From: Thelephora terrestris
Lineage: Eukaryota; Basidiomycota; Agaricomycetes; Thelephorales; Thelephoraceae
Reading direction: 5' to 3'
Assembly (NCBI GenBank): GCA_015956445.1
Contig: WIUZ02000012.1
Coordinates: forward strand, 558,001-622,000
DNA length: 64,000 nucleotides
Shown here in pieces: positions 32,567-45,830 of this stretch (position 1 is the stretch's first letter; every line of letters begins with the position of its first letter). The notes beneath the pieces were generated by a model that was not told where the DNA came from, did no database searches, and saw only the letters and a program-made list of their open reading frames with translations. Position numbers and translations under genes: made by a program.

Positions 32567-33381
32567 GCGGGCGAAGTGAAAAAATATGTGTAGAAAAATA
32601 GAATAAAGGCTACGAAGGGCCCCCCACACGGTGCGCGTGCCTATATATGCGTGCGTTGGGTATGGGAGAAGCGACAGGAATAAAGTATAGGCCGACGACA
32701 CATACGCACAGACACACACACACACATTCAAATATTCGTGATGTTCGCTGCGTAAATTGAGACAACCACAAGGCGTTTCAGGCCAAAAGCGCGACGCGTC
32801 CGCTCAGGCAAAATTGAAAAACAAGGTACGAAAACTGCATTCGCTGGGAAGGAAGCCCGAGATTGCCGCTTTCGTACGTTCTGGGGAGAGAGTTCCTAAT
32901 GCGATTGGGTGTAACACATGTGTAATTGCTACCGACTCGTAAAAGTTACATCAGGGGCGAGGGAGAGAGAAAAAGAGCGCACAGCATAGATAGATAAACG
33001 ATATACTTATCCCTGAACCAATCTAAGTCAACTATAGATAAAAGTAACACAAAGGTATACCATCGAATACACGGGGCGAGCAAAGTACAACGTTCTGATC
33101 AGCAAACGAAAAGAGGAAAGCAAGCATGCAAGCGCGTCACACCCCCCTCCCGACCGACAACCCCAAAAAAGTTAATTTTAGTCAACGGGTGCGACACTGG
33201 GGGGAGTGAGCCAAAGAGAGGGTTCCATAGGGGGTGTGTGATCGTTGCCTTTTCACGTAGCATAAATAAGTCAGATACAGGAGCTAACGTTTTGACACGA
33301 AACGAGCGGACGCGGCGATGAAAGCTGCAGAATCGAATATATAAGCCCTCGGACCAGAGCGAATGCGTGAGCAGACAGAGC

Positions 33382-34920
33382 TCATGCTGTCACCGCCTTG
33401 CGAACCGTCGAAATCGAGTTTTTTCGCATCAACTTATCGGCCGCGCCAAGATCCGTCATTGGCACAGATTGCCATCCGGTGACCTCTGGGATTTCCCCAT
33501 GTCTCAGCGTTTGTTGGGGTGATCCCGTGACCGGAAGGCCGCTCGCCTGGAAATACGGAGACTCCTTCCGTGATGGCGGGGTGCTCAAACCGGCGATGTC
33601 ATTGAGCGGTGCATTGGGAAGGCGAATTCCCCTCGATTCCATCGGCGGTGACTGAGAGTTCGGGTCCCGCGGTATTTGGTAGGGCGCTACAGCTGGCGAG
33701 TTAAAGCCAGAGTGAGGCGCTGACCCAGATGAGTAAAGTGAAACTGTAGTGGGGGGTCAATATATGCGCTAAAGCGTGCGAGAGCGCGACATACTTGAAT
33801 CTTCCCAGTCACTGGTACCACCGTTGGTAGAGTTGGTCGAGGAAACGGAAAGTCGTCGAGAGATGGGTTCCAACTCCTCCTTCTTAATCGACATCGACCC
33901 CGGAGGGTGGATCTTGGGACCCTTGGGACTCGCAACCTTGCTCTGCTTTCTCGACTTGTTCCCAGCGCGAAGTTCGTCGAAACGGAGAGGTCTCGGACGC
34001 AAATGCGTTCTTTCGTAAAGACCGCACTTGTTGCAAACGATCTTACCGGGTGTGAGGGTCGAACGACGCCACGAAGGCGGTTCGGTCGTGTGGCAGTTGT
34101 AGCATCGCCTCCTCAGGTACTGAGTTTCCTTCGAAGCGGCATCATCAGTGTGTTGAATCGGAATTCCGTGCGGAACGGGATATCCAGCGACGAGAGGAAG
34201 AGGGGGGTTCTGCTGCTGGTGCATGTACGATTGAGAGGCAAGGAGGAGGGGTTGATGGTCCTCGAGCTTGATACCAGACCCTTCTGAATGCTCAAAGTCA
34301 CGGTAAGAAGTAGCTGGTGAGGAAGAGAGGTGGAATTGGTCCGAACGACCCATGTGAGAGTCCGGACCGAGGGAAAGGTGAGGGCCGTCGATTGGCAACG
34401 GTTCAGAGTAAAGAGAGTTAGTGCGAGGAGGGAACGATGGGTCGTGTTCAGGACCCAGGTAGATATCTTCCCTGTCCTGACGGACGTAGGGGAAGGTATT
34501 GCGGCGTATCATAGACGCGTCGTGCCGTGGGTGATGGTGTTGAGGAGGGAGGTTGGGTTGAAGGGTGTGAGCGGCCCTGGGGACGTTAGCCCAGGAAGGA
34601 TACTGACGACCGTCCTGGTGGTGGTCAAGGTGGGGTATATCTGAGCGAACGGGGTTGGGGTCGTAGAGCTCCTGCATGAGAGAACCTCTCGAGTTTTGAT
34701 AGGGGACCTGATGATGGTGATGATGAGGTTGTTGCTGCCAGGGGTGGTGGACAATTGAATCATCGTGAGGATTGTCAAAGAGGTTCCTGATCGGCTCAAG
34801 GTCAACGGAAGGTTTGAAGTGAGGAGGAGAGTTGTTGTAGGACATGTCGTGAGGGGAAGGAGTGCGGGGGGTTGAAGCGTCCGAGTATGAAGTGTAACCG
34901 TCGAACTGCAACGAATCCAT
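33382..34920 (-). CDS. GATA-type zinc-finger transcription factor
   Basis: A 383-codon frame opens at ATG 34920 (MDSLQFDGYTSYSDASTPRT). It has a His-rich stretch (HHHHH near 34710) and one zinc finger near 34060-34120: CYNCHTTEPPSWRR ... CNKCGLYERTHLRP. The spacing is C-x2-C-x19-C-x2-C; the usual GATA loop is 17 or 18. A basic tail (AGNKSRKQSK) and a Ser-rich segment follow. The exon is spliced near SDWEDS, over an intron of about 100 nt starting GTATGTCG, to a last exon encoding VAPYQIPRDPNSQSPP and ending STVRKAVTA at 33382. It should be a nuclear regulator binding GATA-like sites. Which process it controls cannot be told; the isolated position resembles developmental regulators. Confidence 0.88.
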
Positions 34921-37900
34921 CTAAGTTGAGGAATGAGCACAGGTGGGATGCTTGTGTCGACAAGACTCACAGGAGAAGGAGGAGATATATAGGAAATAAC
35001 ACCCAGAGAAAGTTCGGGGGCTGGACGCGATACCGAGTCTCCAGATAATAATTCCCCCCCTCACTTTTGTAACTCTCGCAAAGCCGTTATGGGTTGTGAC
35101 TGTGACAGCGTAACCCCCCACGCTGACATTACTTACGATAATGGAATTCACAGGCTGTGCTTCCTCTTTTAGACTAGCGCAGGACCCAGGCGGGACCCCT
35201 GAGACCCTGGGCCCCCCCCCCCAATCTAACGGGTTCGTTTCGGGGCATTGGTTTCTGAGATCGCATCGCAATTTCCCGTTAACGCCGTGCGCTCCTTACT
35301 CTTATCCCAACCCCCTTTCATACCCAAACACACATATGAACGGTACAGCCGGCTTCATATCCAACAACGGGCAGCGGCCGACTTATCTACTGCGCCACAC
35401 TCGCTCATCTTACCTTTTTTTTTTTAAATACCGACTATAGAGACCCTTGCTCTCGTAGCCGTGAAACAAGTCTAGTTGCATGTTTGACGTTGGCCCAAAC
35501 TTCGGCCCAGATCCCCTTTTGGAAATGTAGGCCCGTCCAGCCTCTTTTTCGAAATATTCGCCTTCCACCAAGCATAGCTAAAATAATAAAGAAATCACGT
35601 TTCGCGAGGACGGTTTTGCCTCCGCCGTGTGCGGTTCGCTTGCTTTTCATTCGACCCTGCTTGGTTCGACTTTGTTTGGCGGTCGCCGCCACTGAAAAAG
35701 CATAAAACACGGTTTCCATAGTTGTAATCCGCCGGACGTGCTGAGCGTATGCCCGGGCACAACATCACCCCCTCTGGCGTGTTGGCTCGATGTCTCCTTG
35801 GTGTCAAATGAGCAACCTTGTGCTCCTTTCGCTTTCGTAACCAGAGGGGGGGGGCTTTGCCCCGCGATCCCGGCTCATCTCAAACGAATCATTCCATTCT
35901 CTAATTCCACGTGGGATGCTAACAGGGGCGGGGAGGTTTCGCGAACGTGGTACCGAATTGACAGGGATCTAGTCACGAATCCATAGGACACCACGCGCGC
36001 AGCCCACCTTCCAAACCCGAACCTCCACCTGTCCGACTCTGGCATGTGAACAAACGTACGGAGTGGCCCCAGCCCTGTCATACAGCCTCACCTCGGCATC
36101 CTCATTTCTTCTCCCCTTTCGGCAATCGAGTCAATCAGGGTCCGGGTCTACTTCTTGACAGTCGCGCGGTGTGCTACGCAATTCCCGGATCCCCGAGGGC
36201 CGCGACTTGTGGTGGTGTCGAGAGCAGACCCACTGAGCCCTTCTCCTTCCGCTTACTTGGGGACTAGAATCTGGTCCTCAGAACCAGACCCGTTGGCCGT
36301 CAGGGGAAAGCATCCTTAACCGACGGCGTTGATTCGCTTATGCACCCAAAGCCACAACACTATTTTCTCAATATAACGTTCGGTGGTGAACAATCTCCGA
36401 TGCCCAACCCGCGCCAGTCCGTTATGCCAAAAACGTTCCTTGTCGCGGCATTTCGGGTGGAGAACGCCGTTAAATGTAAGAATGGGAGGGCATTCATTTG
36501 CCCGACTTTGCACATTTTTGTGCATCAGATGCAGGGTACTCGCGAGGCATAACACTGGGCTAAATTCATTCTCCAAGAGGGACCTTCCCCTGACCCCAGA
36601 CTGGTGCACATAACCTCGTCTGTCACCTCGAATCGTGATCAACTTCTTGTGATGTGCTCGTTCACACAAGCGGAGTCTGTTCTCGTTCGCACACTGAGTT
36701 CCATGTTGCTACGATCTCACGCCGTCGTTTGATCACTCTCCCAAACTCGTCAATATAACAGGGTACGTGTTTTCCATACTCGGAACTCAAACGCCTCATT
36801 CTAAGCTTTGAGCTTCGTCCATCCACGTTGATCCCACTATTTCCCACACAGGACGGTCGAAACACGTGTCGGATCAAGCGGCGTACTACTTCCCTTTCTG
36901 TGAAGGAATCAAGGATGAATCGCCCATGATGGAGATTCGATTAACCTCGCTCACCAAGCAAAGGAGGTCAAGGACGAATACGAATCCTTCAGACGAACGA
37001 CACGACGAGTCGCCCAGTTGGCCAGAGGATAGAGACACGTCTCTCGGCATGATCAAGATGAGGTCATGTTCTGCTGATGGCTAGGACGGCTCTCTCTTCC
37101 CTGCGAGCGTACCTGACTTGTTAATCAAAGAGGTCGGTGATGTTAATTTACCTTCCTCCTTACGCCTTGGGCTGTGAGATATACTGAGTTTGGCAATTCG
37201 TTTTGAGCGGCGACCCTTCTGGCCGGACCTGGTGCATTTGCGTTTACATTACTATGCAAAGCTTTCTTCTGAAGACATGACCTCTTACAGCCGACGGCGT
37301 ACAATGTACCCAACGGGCTAAGCCTTTACTTCTGCGGCTTACCGTAGCAGGGATTGCCCTCTATTCCGCTGTTAGGCGACCAAAAGCAGCGGTTTGTTTC
37401 GGAGTCGTTGGTTCGCTCCGTTAAGAAACAGGTGGTTAGACATCGTACGGGCGGGGCAGCCCCCGGGCCATTGTGCGCGTGTAATGAGACCAGTGAATTG
37501 TGACCAGGAAGTTCAGGTAACCCACAACGTTTTCGAGCGAGATAGGATTGAAAATCTTGCATTGCATGTGCGAGCTAGGTAGCGGGATGGGCGCAATTGG
37601 CGTTTGATGAACCGAGGGAAATAGACCCGAGTTGTGAAATCGTATGGCGAGGAATTTATCCGAATCTCTTTTCAGCTGTGCTATTGACAAAGCAGGCGGG
37701 GTTGTGTCGATGCGATGAGGAAGAAATGGAACACATCGAAGCAGCTAGATCTTATTTCCTGAGAGAGGCTGGCGGTCAGAGGAATTGAGCAGATCCAGCA
37801 AGCAGGCTATGCTAGTGAGACAGGGAAGAGGTTTCAAGACTGTATAGCACCGCCACTCCCAGAGACAGATTGGTTAGCAATGGACGGAACCGAGAGTGTG

Positions 37901-39093
37901 AATATTGATTGTTTGACAGGTACCTGACGTCACCATTTACGGTAAGATACCGGCGCGCGATGGGCAACGTGAAACGGTGACTTGATCGTTTTGCTGACCC
38001 ATTTGTGATGGCCAAGTAAACTCATATACACACTGCACGCTCACCCGTGAATCAAGGTGCGGCATTCCCGGAGGAGGCGCGTTAATCAGTGTGGTGTAGA
38101 ATCTGTCGAAGTAGCGGTCTATTTTCTGCTGAAATTTCCGATTAATGGTCCCTTACATACAGGCGTTGTCGCAATATATGAACTGAATGGTGTTCTTGCT
38201 TGTGATGTGATTGGGGGACGAGAATAGGGCGCGCGGCTAGGATGGTGACATGTGAGTCCAGGGTCACTCTCTTCATTCAATTCGAGAGCCTGCAGGCTGT
38301 TTGAGCTGTTGATCTCGGCTTCCCCGAACGGATATATTTGGAATGGTGAGACTGTAATAACACGTTCTATCTGAGGATTTGAGGAGTAAGAGGGGTTGGT
38401 GGTGCTGGTGAATGGAGACGGTGCTCACGTGCCACGTACCGTGTGTCCGTTCGCAAGTCAAAGCACGGGCCGTGGAGGCAAGTATCAATTCAGAAGTAGC
38501 TCGTTTGTAAAAACAGCATCCACTTGGATACTTTGGTGCATTATGGGGATCCCACGATGGTAGGTCTCCCGGTGTACAGGACCCATGATACCTTCGTGGT
38601 CAAGGAGATTGCGTCGACTAGTAGGAGACGAGTTCCCACGCCAATTATGCAAGTGGGCACTCCTCATTCAGGAAGGCTCTTCTTCAAGCTAGAAATGGTG
38701 TGGTGACAAGCGGAGATAGAAAATGGAGCAGGTCGCGCTCTAAGGATTGCCAGAAAACTGCTTGGCGTCGGAGTCTCTTATCTGTGGTTTAAAGGGGGCT
38801 GAGCCAACACGGTGGCTTTTGGCGGCCGTAGGGTTTACGCCCGCAGTCACCGGTCAGAGTTCGTCGAATCTTCTGGAAGGCAAGGAGCTCGCTGAAGAAA
38901 TACGAAAATACAGTCTTGCCCCTCCCAGTCGGTCAAGCTCGAGGAAGTCAACACTCGTAGGATATACGCACGAGACGAGTTTCAACAAGGTGAACTTTTG
39001 CGAGGAGCGGGCATCGCTTTGTGCCGATCACGAAAACAATTCAGGCACGTGCTACGGAGCCACAACCCTCTACTTTAAACTTGCAACAACAGC
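34921..39093. other. Long upstream region of the GATA gene (4.2 kb) without other genes
   Basis: This separates the GATA start codon from the start of the TRP-like gene, a divergent pair. A TATATA motif at about 34985-34991 lies some 65 bp upstream of the GATA ATG and could be its core promoter. Short frames (for example 36866-37084 plus and 36316-36669 minus) have no recognisable protein features. A T9 tract occurs near 35418. The length is far above the other divergent promoters here (85, 142 and 242 bp). Confidence 0.55.
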
Positions 39094-42000
39094 ATGGGGT
39101 TGAAGTGCCTACTGGTCACCGTAGGCGTCGTCTTCATCCTCAGCGTTTCGTCTGTCGTTGCCGAACCTGCCACTCTCCCCTTCACCAGCTGCTTTACCGG
39201 AGATCCTTCCCACCAAGTCCAGATTTCCACCGTCTACGGTCAAACGCTCAGCGACGGATACCTCAACTTCACGATCATCGGAAGCACCCCCATTCAGATA
39301 GTCTCTGCGAGCAATGACACCAACGAGCCTGTAGCGAGTATGTGCCACCCAATTCATTCCCATTCCGTAAAATGCCTCCGGGTCCGGTTGCGCTGACCCT
39401 GCGGATTGTCTCTAGCGACCCTTTTCACGACCACCGACCAGCTCACGTTCAACGTATGGGACAATGGATCTTACTTCTGTTCCACAGTACGCCCTCAGTC
39501 CCCGCTTCCCGCCCTCACCATGAGCGACGAAAACGGTTATTGCCCACTATCGCCCGGTCCCTTCGCGTTCTCGACCGTTGCAAGCCTTCCTGACGTTTAC
39601 GAACTCGCTACCTTCAACACCCGTCTGCGCGTTTTAGATCCTTATCAAAATGAAATGCTGTGTATAGACATCCCCGTCACACCTCTCAAACCAAGCCGCG
39701 CGTCTGTCTATGGCCACGCTCGTGTCGTCCTCTACGGCTCAGCCGCCCTCGCTGCTGCGTATTGGCTCCTGGTTGGCATCGCTAGAGTCGTATCCGCATG
39801 GAACAGAGGTCTGCCGAGTCCTGGTATCTGGAGAAGAATCGAAAGTGCCGGGTTCATCTTTGCTAGCGCATTGAGCGGAGAGCGTCTCGCAAATTCTCCG
39901 GCGTTATTGAGGTTCTGCACGCCCTCCCTGAGGGATATCATCTTTCACTCCCAGTGGTGCGCGGCTCTGGCGATGGTGGCAGTGCGTTGGCCTCAGTTCG
40001 TATGTACGTAAACTCAATGTTCCAATCCTGTGCTTGGGCTGACATAAGGTCCAGATCCGTTGCTGTCGCAGACTGCTTGGTCGATGCTCTCGTACAGTGA
40101 GTAATTTGACCCCGTGAGAGCCAGGGAGAAGCTTTCGCACTCACATGCTTCCAGACATCAGCATCACGGGCAGCGACCCCGACGATCGCTACAACCCCCT
40201 GACAGTTCAGCCTTACAATCCCCCCAGCAACTTCGCAGACCAATTGAACAATATCTCTTCCCCCCTATTCATTGACGCGAATGCTCCCAATACCTTTTTC
40301 ATGTTCCCAACAAACGTGACGACCGGGATCCCCGCATTTGCCGCCGCAGTTGGCATACCTCCCTCGAGGCTGTTCGGCGCTACGATGGCCCTATTTCTAG
40401 CCCTTTGTGGTGCCGCAATACTTCTAAGCGTAATCGTTTGGGCGGTTGACCACCTTGCAACGTTCATCGGCAGAGCGGTGGGTTATGTGAGGACTCCCTC
40501 TGGGCTTGGCAGGCACAGCGGTCATTTTGGCTCCTCCGCCAAGGATACCGCCGATAAATCCCAGAGTCCCGTACCTCAGACAGACGAGAATCGCTCGCTG
40601 AACAGTCATTTATTGCTGAGGGGGAATCGTTTCAACAACACGTCGAGATGGAGGAGCATCTCGACTGGACTTGAGTCCTTTCACGGCAGCGTTCTTCAAG
40701 GCAATCTCATCCGACTCTTGGTCCTCTTCCATTTCCCGGTCACCCTGATGTCATGTTACCAGATGACGTTGATGGGCCAGAGTCCCCCAGCGACCGTTGC
40801 ACTGGCCGCTATATCCTTCACCTTCTTATCTGTCGCCTTCCCTATCTTCCTCGTCTTCCGTCTCTACATCACCAACACGAGCAAGCTTTACGACGAGACC
40901 TGGACTCTCCTTGCGTTGGGGCCGTTATATAATCACTACCGTCACGGGTCACAACTTTTTGCGTGCCTGCTCTTTGCAACAAATATCGCGTTTGGGCTTA
41001 CGATCGGTTGTGGGCAGAAAAGCGGGACCGCACAGGCGATCATCATTCTTGTGATCGAAGTGGTCTCTGCCCTAGGGACAAGTTTCTGGTTACCATGGGG
41101 TCATGGCGCTAGCATGGGCTTGATAAGTTTCTTGTTTTGCGTGGCAAGGATCGTTATTGCGGTTTTGATGGTGATACTCGCGCCCATCGTAAGTCTACGT
41201 TTATCACACCCTTGGAGTTTTTCCCTGGCCTTGCCGTTTCTGGATTTCCCCGGTCGGTCCCATGCTCACGCGTTGCAAATTTCCAGGTTTCGATTGGTAC
41301 AGGCCCAGACCAGTGGGTGGCTTACGCGATCCTCATTATTTTGGGGCTCGTGTACTTGGCCTTCCTTCTGATGCTCGTCGTCAAGTTGATTGAGGCTTTT
41401 GTCCGTATCTTCGGTGGGGTCGGTTTCCATCGCAGCAGACATGTTGTCGATAGCGGATTGTATGGGGCTTGGGGGTTGGCCGGTTGGTTTGGCTCTCAAC
41501 CCCGGAGGCGACCTCGGCGGAGCGGCCACCATCGACGAAGTGGCTCGGGTTCAGGTTCAAGCCCTCCGTTCCATCCCGGGTCCTCGCAGTTATCCCTTTC
41601 GAAGCCGGGGCTCCAGTCGCTTCCCACCCCTACGAGCTCTGCCCCACCTTCCGTCCTCAGACCGGAACACGCTCTGCAACCCTACCGCGAGGAGAGCGAT
41701 GACGAAGATGGGTACATTATGGGAGCATGGCATTCGTATACCAAGCCGGGTTATTCTGCCGTCGAAGACCATACGCCTGGAGAGCAGACACCTCCTCAGC
41801 AATCTTCAGGCTTTATGAGGGTTGGCGGAGGGAGGGCACATATCGACACACCATACGCGATCCAGTCGAGTTCGAGGGGTTCATTCGAGAGGCAGACCAT
41901 GCCACTACGCCATCCAATCTCATCACCCGAGCCCGACTACAACATCCCTCCGACATCGCTCAGATTCGCCGCAACCTCAACATCGAGCACCCCTGATTTC

Positions 42001-42630
42001 CTGCAAGTTCACACCGTCAATGACAACCCACCGGGGCCCAGCGGTCGTGGACGTAGAGGTAGTGGTTCGCCGCCTTCGCCAGTAATCGGTCGAGCCGCGG
42101 GTCGACCGAACCTTCCTCACGGTGCAATGCCACCTGCACACTTGCGCGTCCAATCGCAATCTGCGATCGTCGTCGACCCAGGACCGGTAGACACCTCCAA
42201 TCCTCCTGGTCCGTCTGGTTCCCATAATTCAAGGAACGGAATCAGGATGTCCAACGTCCCTATGAACGCACCGTCGCCCATTAGAGCCCCTCCGGTTCGT
42301 TACACATCGGACGATGGGGCACCAGACTCGCCTCCGACCACACATAGGAAGAAGCCTTGGTTCCGGGGACTGCGAAACAAGGGCCAGGGTGACGATGGCG
42401 CTCCGGCTGACGAGGAATTCGGTGTCGCTACTGGGACAAATGGGGGCAACGGGTCCGGAAGGTCGTTTCAGGTCGTGCGGAAGAATCAAGGTCAAGGACA
42501 AAGTCCTGGGAAGCGTCCGTCGACAGCGGGATCTTCTGGTGGCGAGGATGGTGGCCAGAAAAAGGGGACGTTCGTCGTCTTGCGGGGTCGGGACGCTCAG
42601 TCGGACGAGGGTTACGGTGGTCCATCGTAG
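39094..42630 (+). CDS. TRP-like/Flc/Pkd2-family membrane protein
   Basis: The start MGLKCLLVTVGVVFILSVSS is a signal peptide. It is followed by an ML-like lumenal domain with conserved cysteines (SCFTGDP, NGSYFCS, MLCIDIPVTP) and NxS/T sites. The transmembrane TRP-like domain has hydrophobic segments such as LFGATMALFLALCGAAILLS, LLVLFHFPVTLMSCYQ, FGLTIGCGQKS, LIVIEVVSAL-like stretches, and YAILIILGLVYLAFLLMLVV. The cytoplasmic tail is long, Ser/Pro/Gly-rich and probably disordered, ending at 42630. At least five introns split it (near 39340-39415, 40005-40060, 40095-40155, 41190-41286). Yeast Flc proteins and S. pombe Pkd2 of this family act in ER or plasma membrane calcium handling, haem/FAD transport and wall integrity; which applies here is unknown. 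Confidence 0.85.
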
Positions 42631-43000
42631 CCGGATGTATATATCGTCCAAGTTTTCACTCCTCCTAGATCTATCTGGCTCTCGATCTCATCTAACTTAC
42701 TCTCGGACTTTTTGCTTACAACCGCTCTTTTACGACACATTAGTCTTTCCCTCTCGCATCTTCCTTGTGTACATATATCGCTTTCCCGGCTGCATGTTTT
42801 TCCCCCCGTTTTTTCATTTACGTTCTCACGGACACATGCACTTCATCCTGTACATCGGACGGTAGAAACGCTGTAGAATCACTGAGATGGCAACGCGGAC
42901 GACGCCAAGTAATAAGTATTCATACGCATACAGTAAACTTTGGGAGAAACGACCTGAATCACTGGTGGAGTTGGGGAGGTGTGTGGTACACAGAAAGTAT
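42631..43000. other. Convergent intergenic region
   Basis: This holds the 3' ends of the TRP-like gene (plus) and the CNH-like gene (minus). It is T/C-rich. No feature beyond likely UTR could be supported. Confidence 0.5.
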
Positions 43001-45830
43001 TTACAACGAGTCCGGTTTCGCCTCTTCTCTGCCGGTTCCACCTACCCAAAACACCCTCCAGTCCGAATGTCCTTTCCTCACCCACCCGTAGATTCCGCGC
43101 TCTGACATGAATTTTGCGGCTAGCTCCTCCGTGTCGTTACTGTCGTACGACAGGGCGGACATGTAGCTCATCACGGAGTCGGTCCGGCATAGATCTGCTT
43201 GGTCTAGATGGATCGGCCTATGCCAATAACCGCCGACGCACAGAGGTGCGGTCTCCCCACCGAGAACGTCCGATACGGCGTGTATGGGTGCGTTGGCGTT
43301 GGCCGTGATCTTCCCTTTGCCTTTGCCCTTTCCCCTTCGAACGGTCAGCTGGTTAAGATTAATCTCCTGAACTTCGATTCCGTCCTCTCCAAACGCGATA
43401 AGCTGCAAAAACGGCGGGTGATCCTCTTGATCGTGCGCGTACGGTCGGCAGACGCGAGCCTCGACGTGTGTGGGAGCGGACGCCCACGTCAGGATCCGGA
43501 AGGGTGGAGTGTTGTGTAGATCAGCGGGCAACGGCGATTGTATGATGTGCGTTTTCCTCGAGCGAGTCAAGAGATAGACGCTAGTGCTCGGCGGCATGCT
43601 CGATAGTTCGACTTGAGTGGGTAATATCCAGTTCGGTTTCTCCTTGATGAACCCGAAGCCGTCCCACGAAGACCGGTTTCGCCTGGAGTTCGAGGACGAG
43701 GAGATGCTCGCGGTCGGAGAAAGCGAGGCGGCCCCTGCTGACATCGCGGGCGGTGGCCCTTCGTCGTTCAGCTCCACCTCGCCCACGGACGCGTCGGATA
43801 TTCGGATTATCCCCGACTTTTTTTCGAATAGTATGAAGAGGCTGAGTTGGCTCGAGTACCGGAGGCTCGCTGCTGTGGACGAGGATGTGCTTCGGTAATG
43901 GCTCGTGAGCTTTGTTGGAGACGTCCTCGTCCGGTTCGAGGAACCCCCCACGTCAGACATGCTCCTTGACATCGGGTCGGTGGTGGATTGATACACGAAT
44001 CGCATCGCTCGAGGTGGACTAGGGACGTAGAACTCCTAGAAGGGGCAAACACCCACAGAAGAAATAAACAAGGCAGGGTCAGATCTCGTATCAATCATCA
44101 GAAGCAAGTATGGAAACTCGCGAAGCACACTTGGGACCCATGCCTGGGAAATAAAACGGCTCCCTGAAAGCCACGACGGATATGAACGGTGATAACTTAC
44201 TTTAACGAACCGAAACGCTCGTTCTCCCTTTGGAGTTTCGTAAAGTAGTACAGTGGATTTTGTTGCCACGGCAAGCAATGCGCCTTTACGGCCGTTGGTT
44301 GAGGGATCTGACCAGATATCATAGAATACGACGGAAGTGTTTGCCAATCGAGAACCAGAAATCGCTAGGGAAACATAGTCGGATGCCCACCGAAGCGGCA
44401 GGTCATCGACGAGGTCCCACGTCTCCTCAATGGAATCCATAGAATGCGAGGCGGTCCACGATGTCATTGGTGGCCGAAATTCGTCATTTAAGTTGGTTGC
44501 TGAGCTCGTCGACGGGCTGATTCCAGGACTAGATTGCACAGGTGACATGGAGTCATGTCTGAATGGGCTCGGTGAGGCCTGGGGTTGATTATCGATATTC
44601 AGAGACCTGAGGCCCTTCGTGACGCTTCGGTGAGACCTGTGATGACCCTTCCTGATGGTGCCCCTGTGTGGGTTTCCGGGCGTCGACCCACGTACTCGTA
44701 ACGGTTGCGTATACTGAAATTACCCGAGTGAGCTGTCGTTTCAACTGTCCGAGCAATAGAACGGAAACGATAACGTTACCTGATTAGAAGCAGCCCATTT
44801 GGCTAGGCTGATGATACTGGAGAGGCTGTACATTCGTAACGACCTTGTACTTTCGACGTCTCTTGAAGAGCATTCGTCTTCCCGACAAGAGCCGACAAGA
44901 GCCAACACCACACCCGAAGGGGTGTCCGTCCCGTTGTGGTCAACTTCGAGTAGGGTCAACTGATAGACGCTGGAGGCCAGAGAAGAGGAGGCGGGCGTTG
45001 ACAAGGACATATAATGCATATGGTCATGTCAGCAGGTGATGCAGGGACGAGTGTTTCAAGATAAAGTGCACTGACGCTTCTCCTTCCCAAACGACCTTGG
45101 CTTGGGCACCTGAAGGGCCGTGGTCTGATAGGCCATCATCGGTCCATTCTTTGGGGAACATATTCAGCATGGACAGCCCATCATCATGGCCGATGAGAAC
45201 GAGACGGTCTGCTAATAACGGCAGTACGCAGCGTATTGGTGCCGTCGAATGGGGCAAAAACCTGGAGCCGAATTGGCTAACACGCAGGTGACTGGGGGCC
45301 AGAAGCTCTTCGTTGATGGGAGGTGGGACGGGGGAGGGGTCTGGAGGGACGGATGAGGTCGCGTAGTTTGGTGGTTCCGTCACAGTTAGATTTTCTGTTT
45401 GGATTCCCAACTGGGGGGTGGTTCGACCGGAACCATGATCCAAGATCTGTTGAGAGAGAAGTGGTCAGAAGACAAGGGAAGTTTGGCGGGAACTGGGTAC
45501 GCACGTCTTCACCCCATCCTCTTGCTCTTTGTCTTTCCACGGTGTCAGGTGTGAGATCGGCGTAGCGTTCGGCGGCTCTAGTCGAGAGCTATCAGCGATG
45601 TGCCACGCTTTTGGAGGATGTGCTCGGATACCGACCGCTTCTCTACCCATGATCTCCACCTACCGAACCTAGGGGATGAACCGCACCTTGAGGCTCGCTG
45701 TAATTCAACCGACAGAAGATCGCACCAACCTGGAATTCGGTCCGGCCTCGGCGGCTAGGAAATCGTAAGCTGGGAGGTCGCCATCGCCAGCCGCATCTTG
45801 CTCTGGTTGTGGAAACCTAGGGTCGGCCAT
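43001..45830 (-). CDS. CNH-like (citron homology) beta-propeller protein, function unknown
   Basis: The start at 45830 (MADPRFPQPEQDAAGDGDLP) splices to FGRWRSWVEKR and AAERYADLTPDTVERQRARG, then to a Pro/Ser linker. Later exons carry propeller-like strands: RCVLPLLADRLVLIGHDDGL, YQLTLLEVDHNG, RMYSLSSIISLAKWAASNQ, ALLAVATKSTVLLYETPKGE and RAFRFVK. The last exons have RYSSQLSLFILFEKKSGIIR, ISDASVGEVEL, PSTSVYLLTRSRKTHIIQ and a C terminus ending EEAKPDSL at 43001. The order and spacing recall the CNH domain of Rom2-type GEFs and citron kinases, but no kinase, PH or RhoGEF domain is present. It may be a scaffold in GTPase or vesicle trafficking, which is speculative. Several exon edges are approximate. 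Confidence 0.6.

Larger units (their letters stand above)
25610..33381. other. Gene desert downstream of the GATA gene (7.8 kb)
   Basis: No coding frame here exceeds about 150 codons, and none resembles a known family or joins into an exon chain. The DNA is rich in simple sequence: CT repeats at 26793-26808 and 31869-31892, a GA repeat at 29469-29486, a C tract at 32539-32566, and many GT-rich patches. TATA-like motifs occur (for example 26740 and 33338) without obvious genes. I found no transposon remnant. The region could encode long non-coding RNAs or be a distal regulatory region of the GATA gene, but nothing here proves transcription. Confidence 0.55.
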
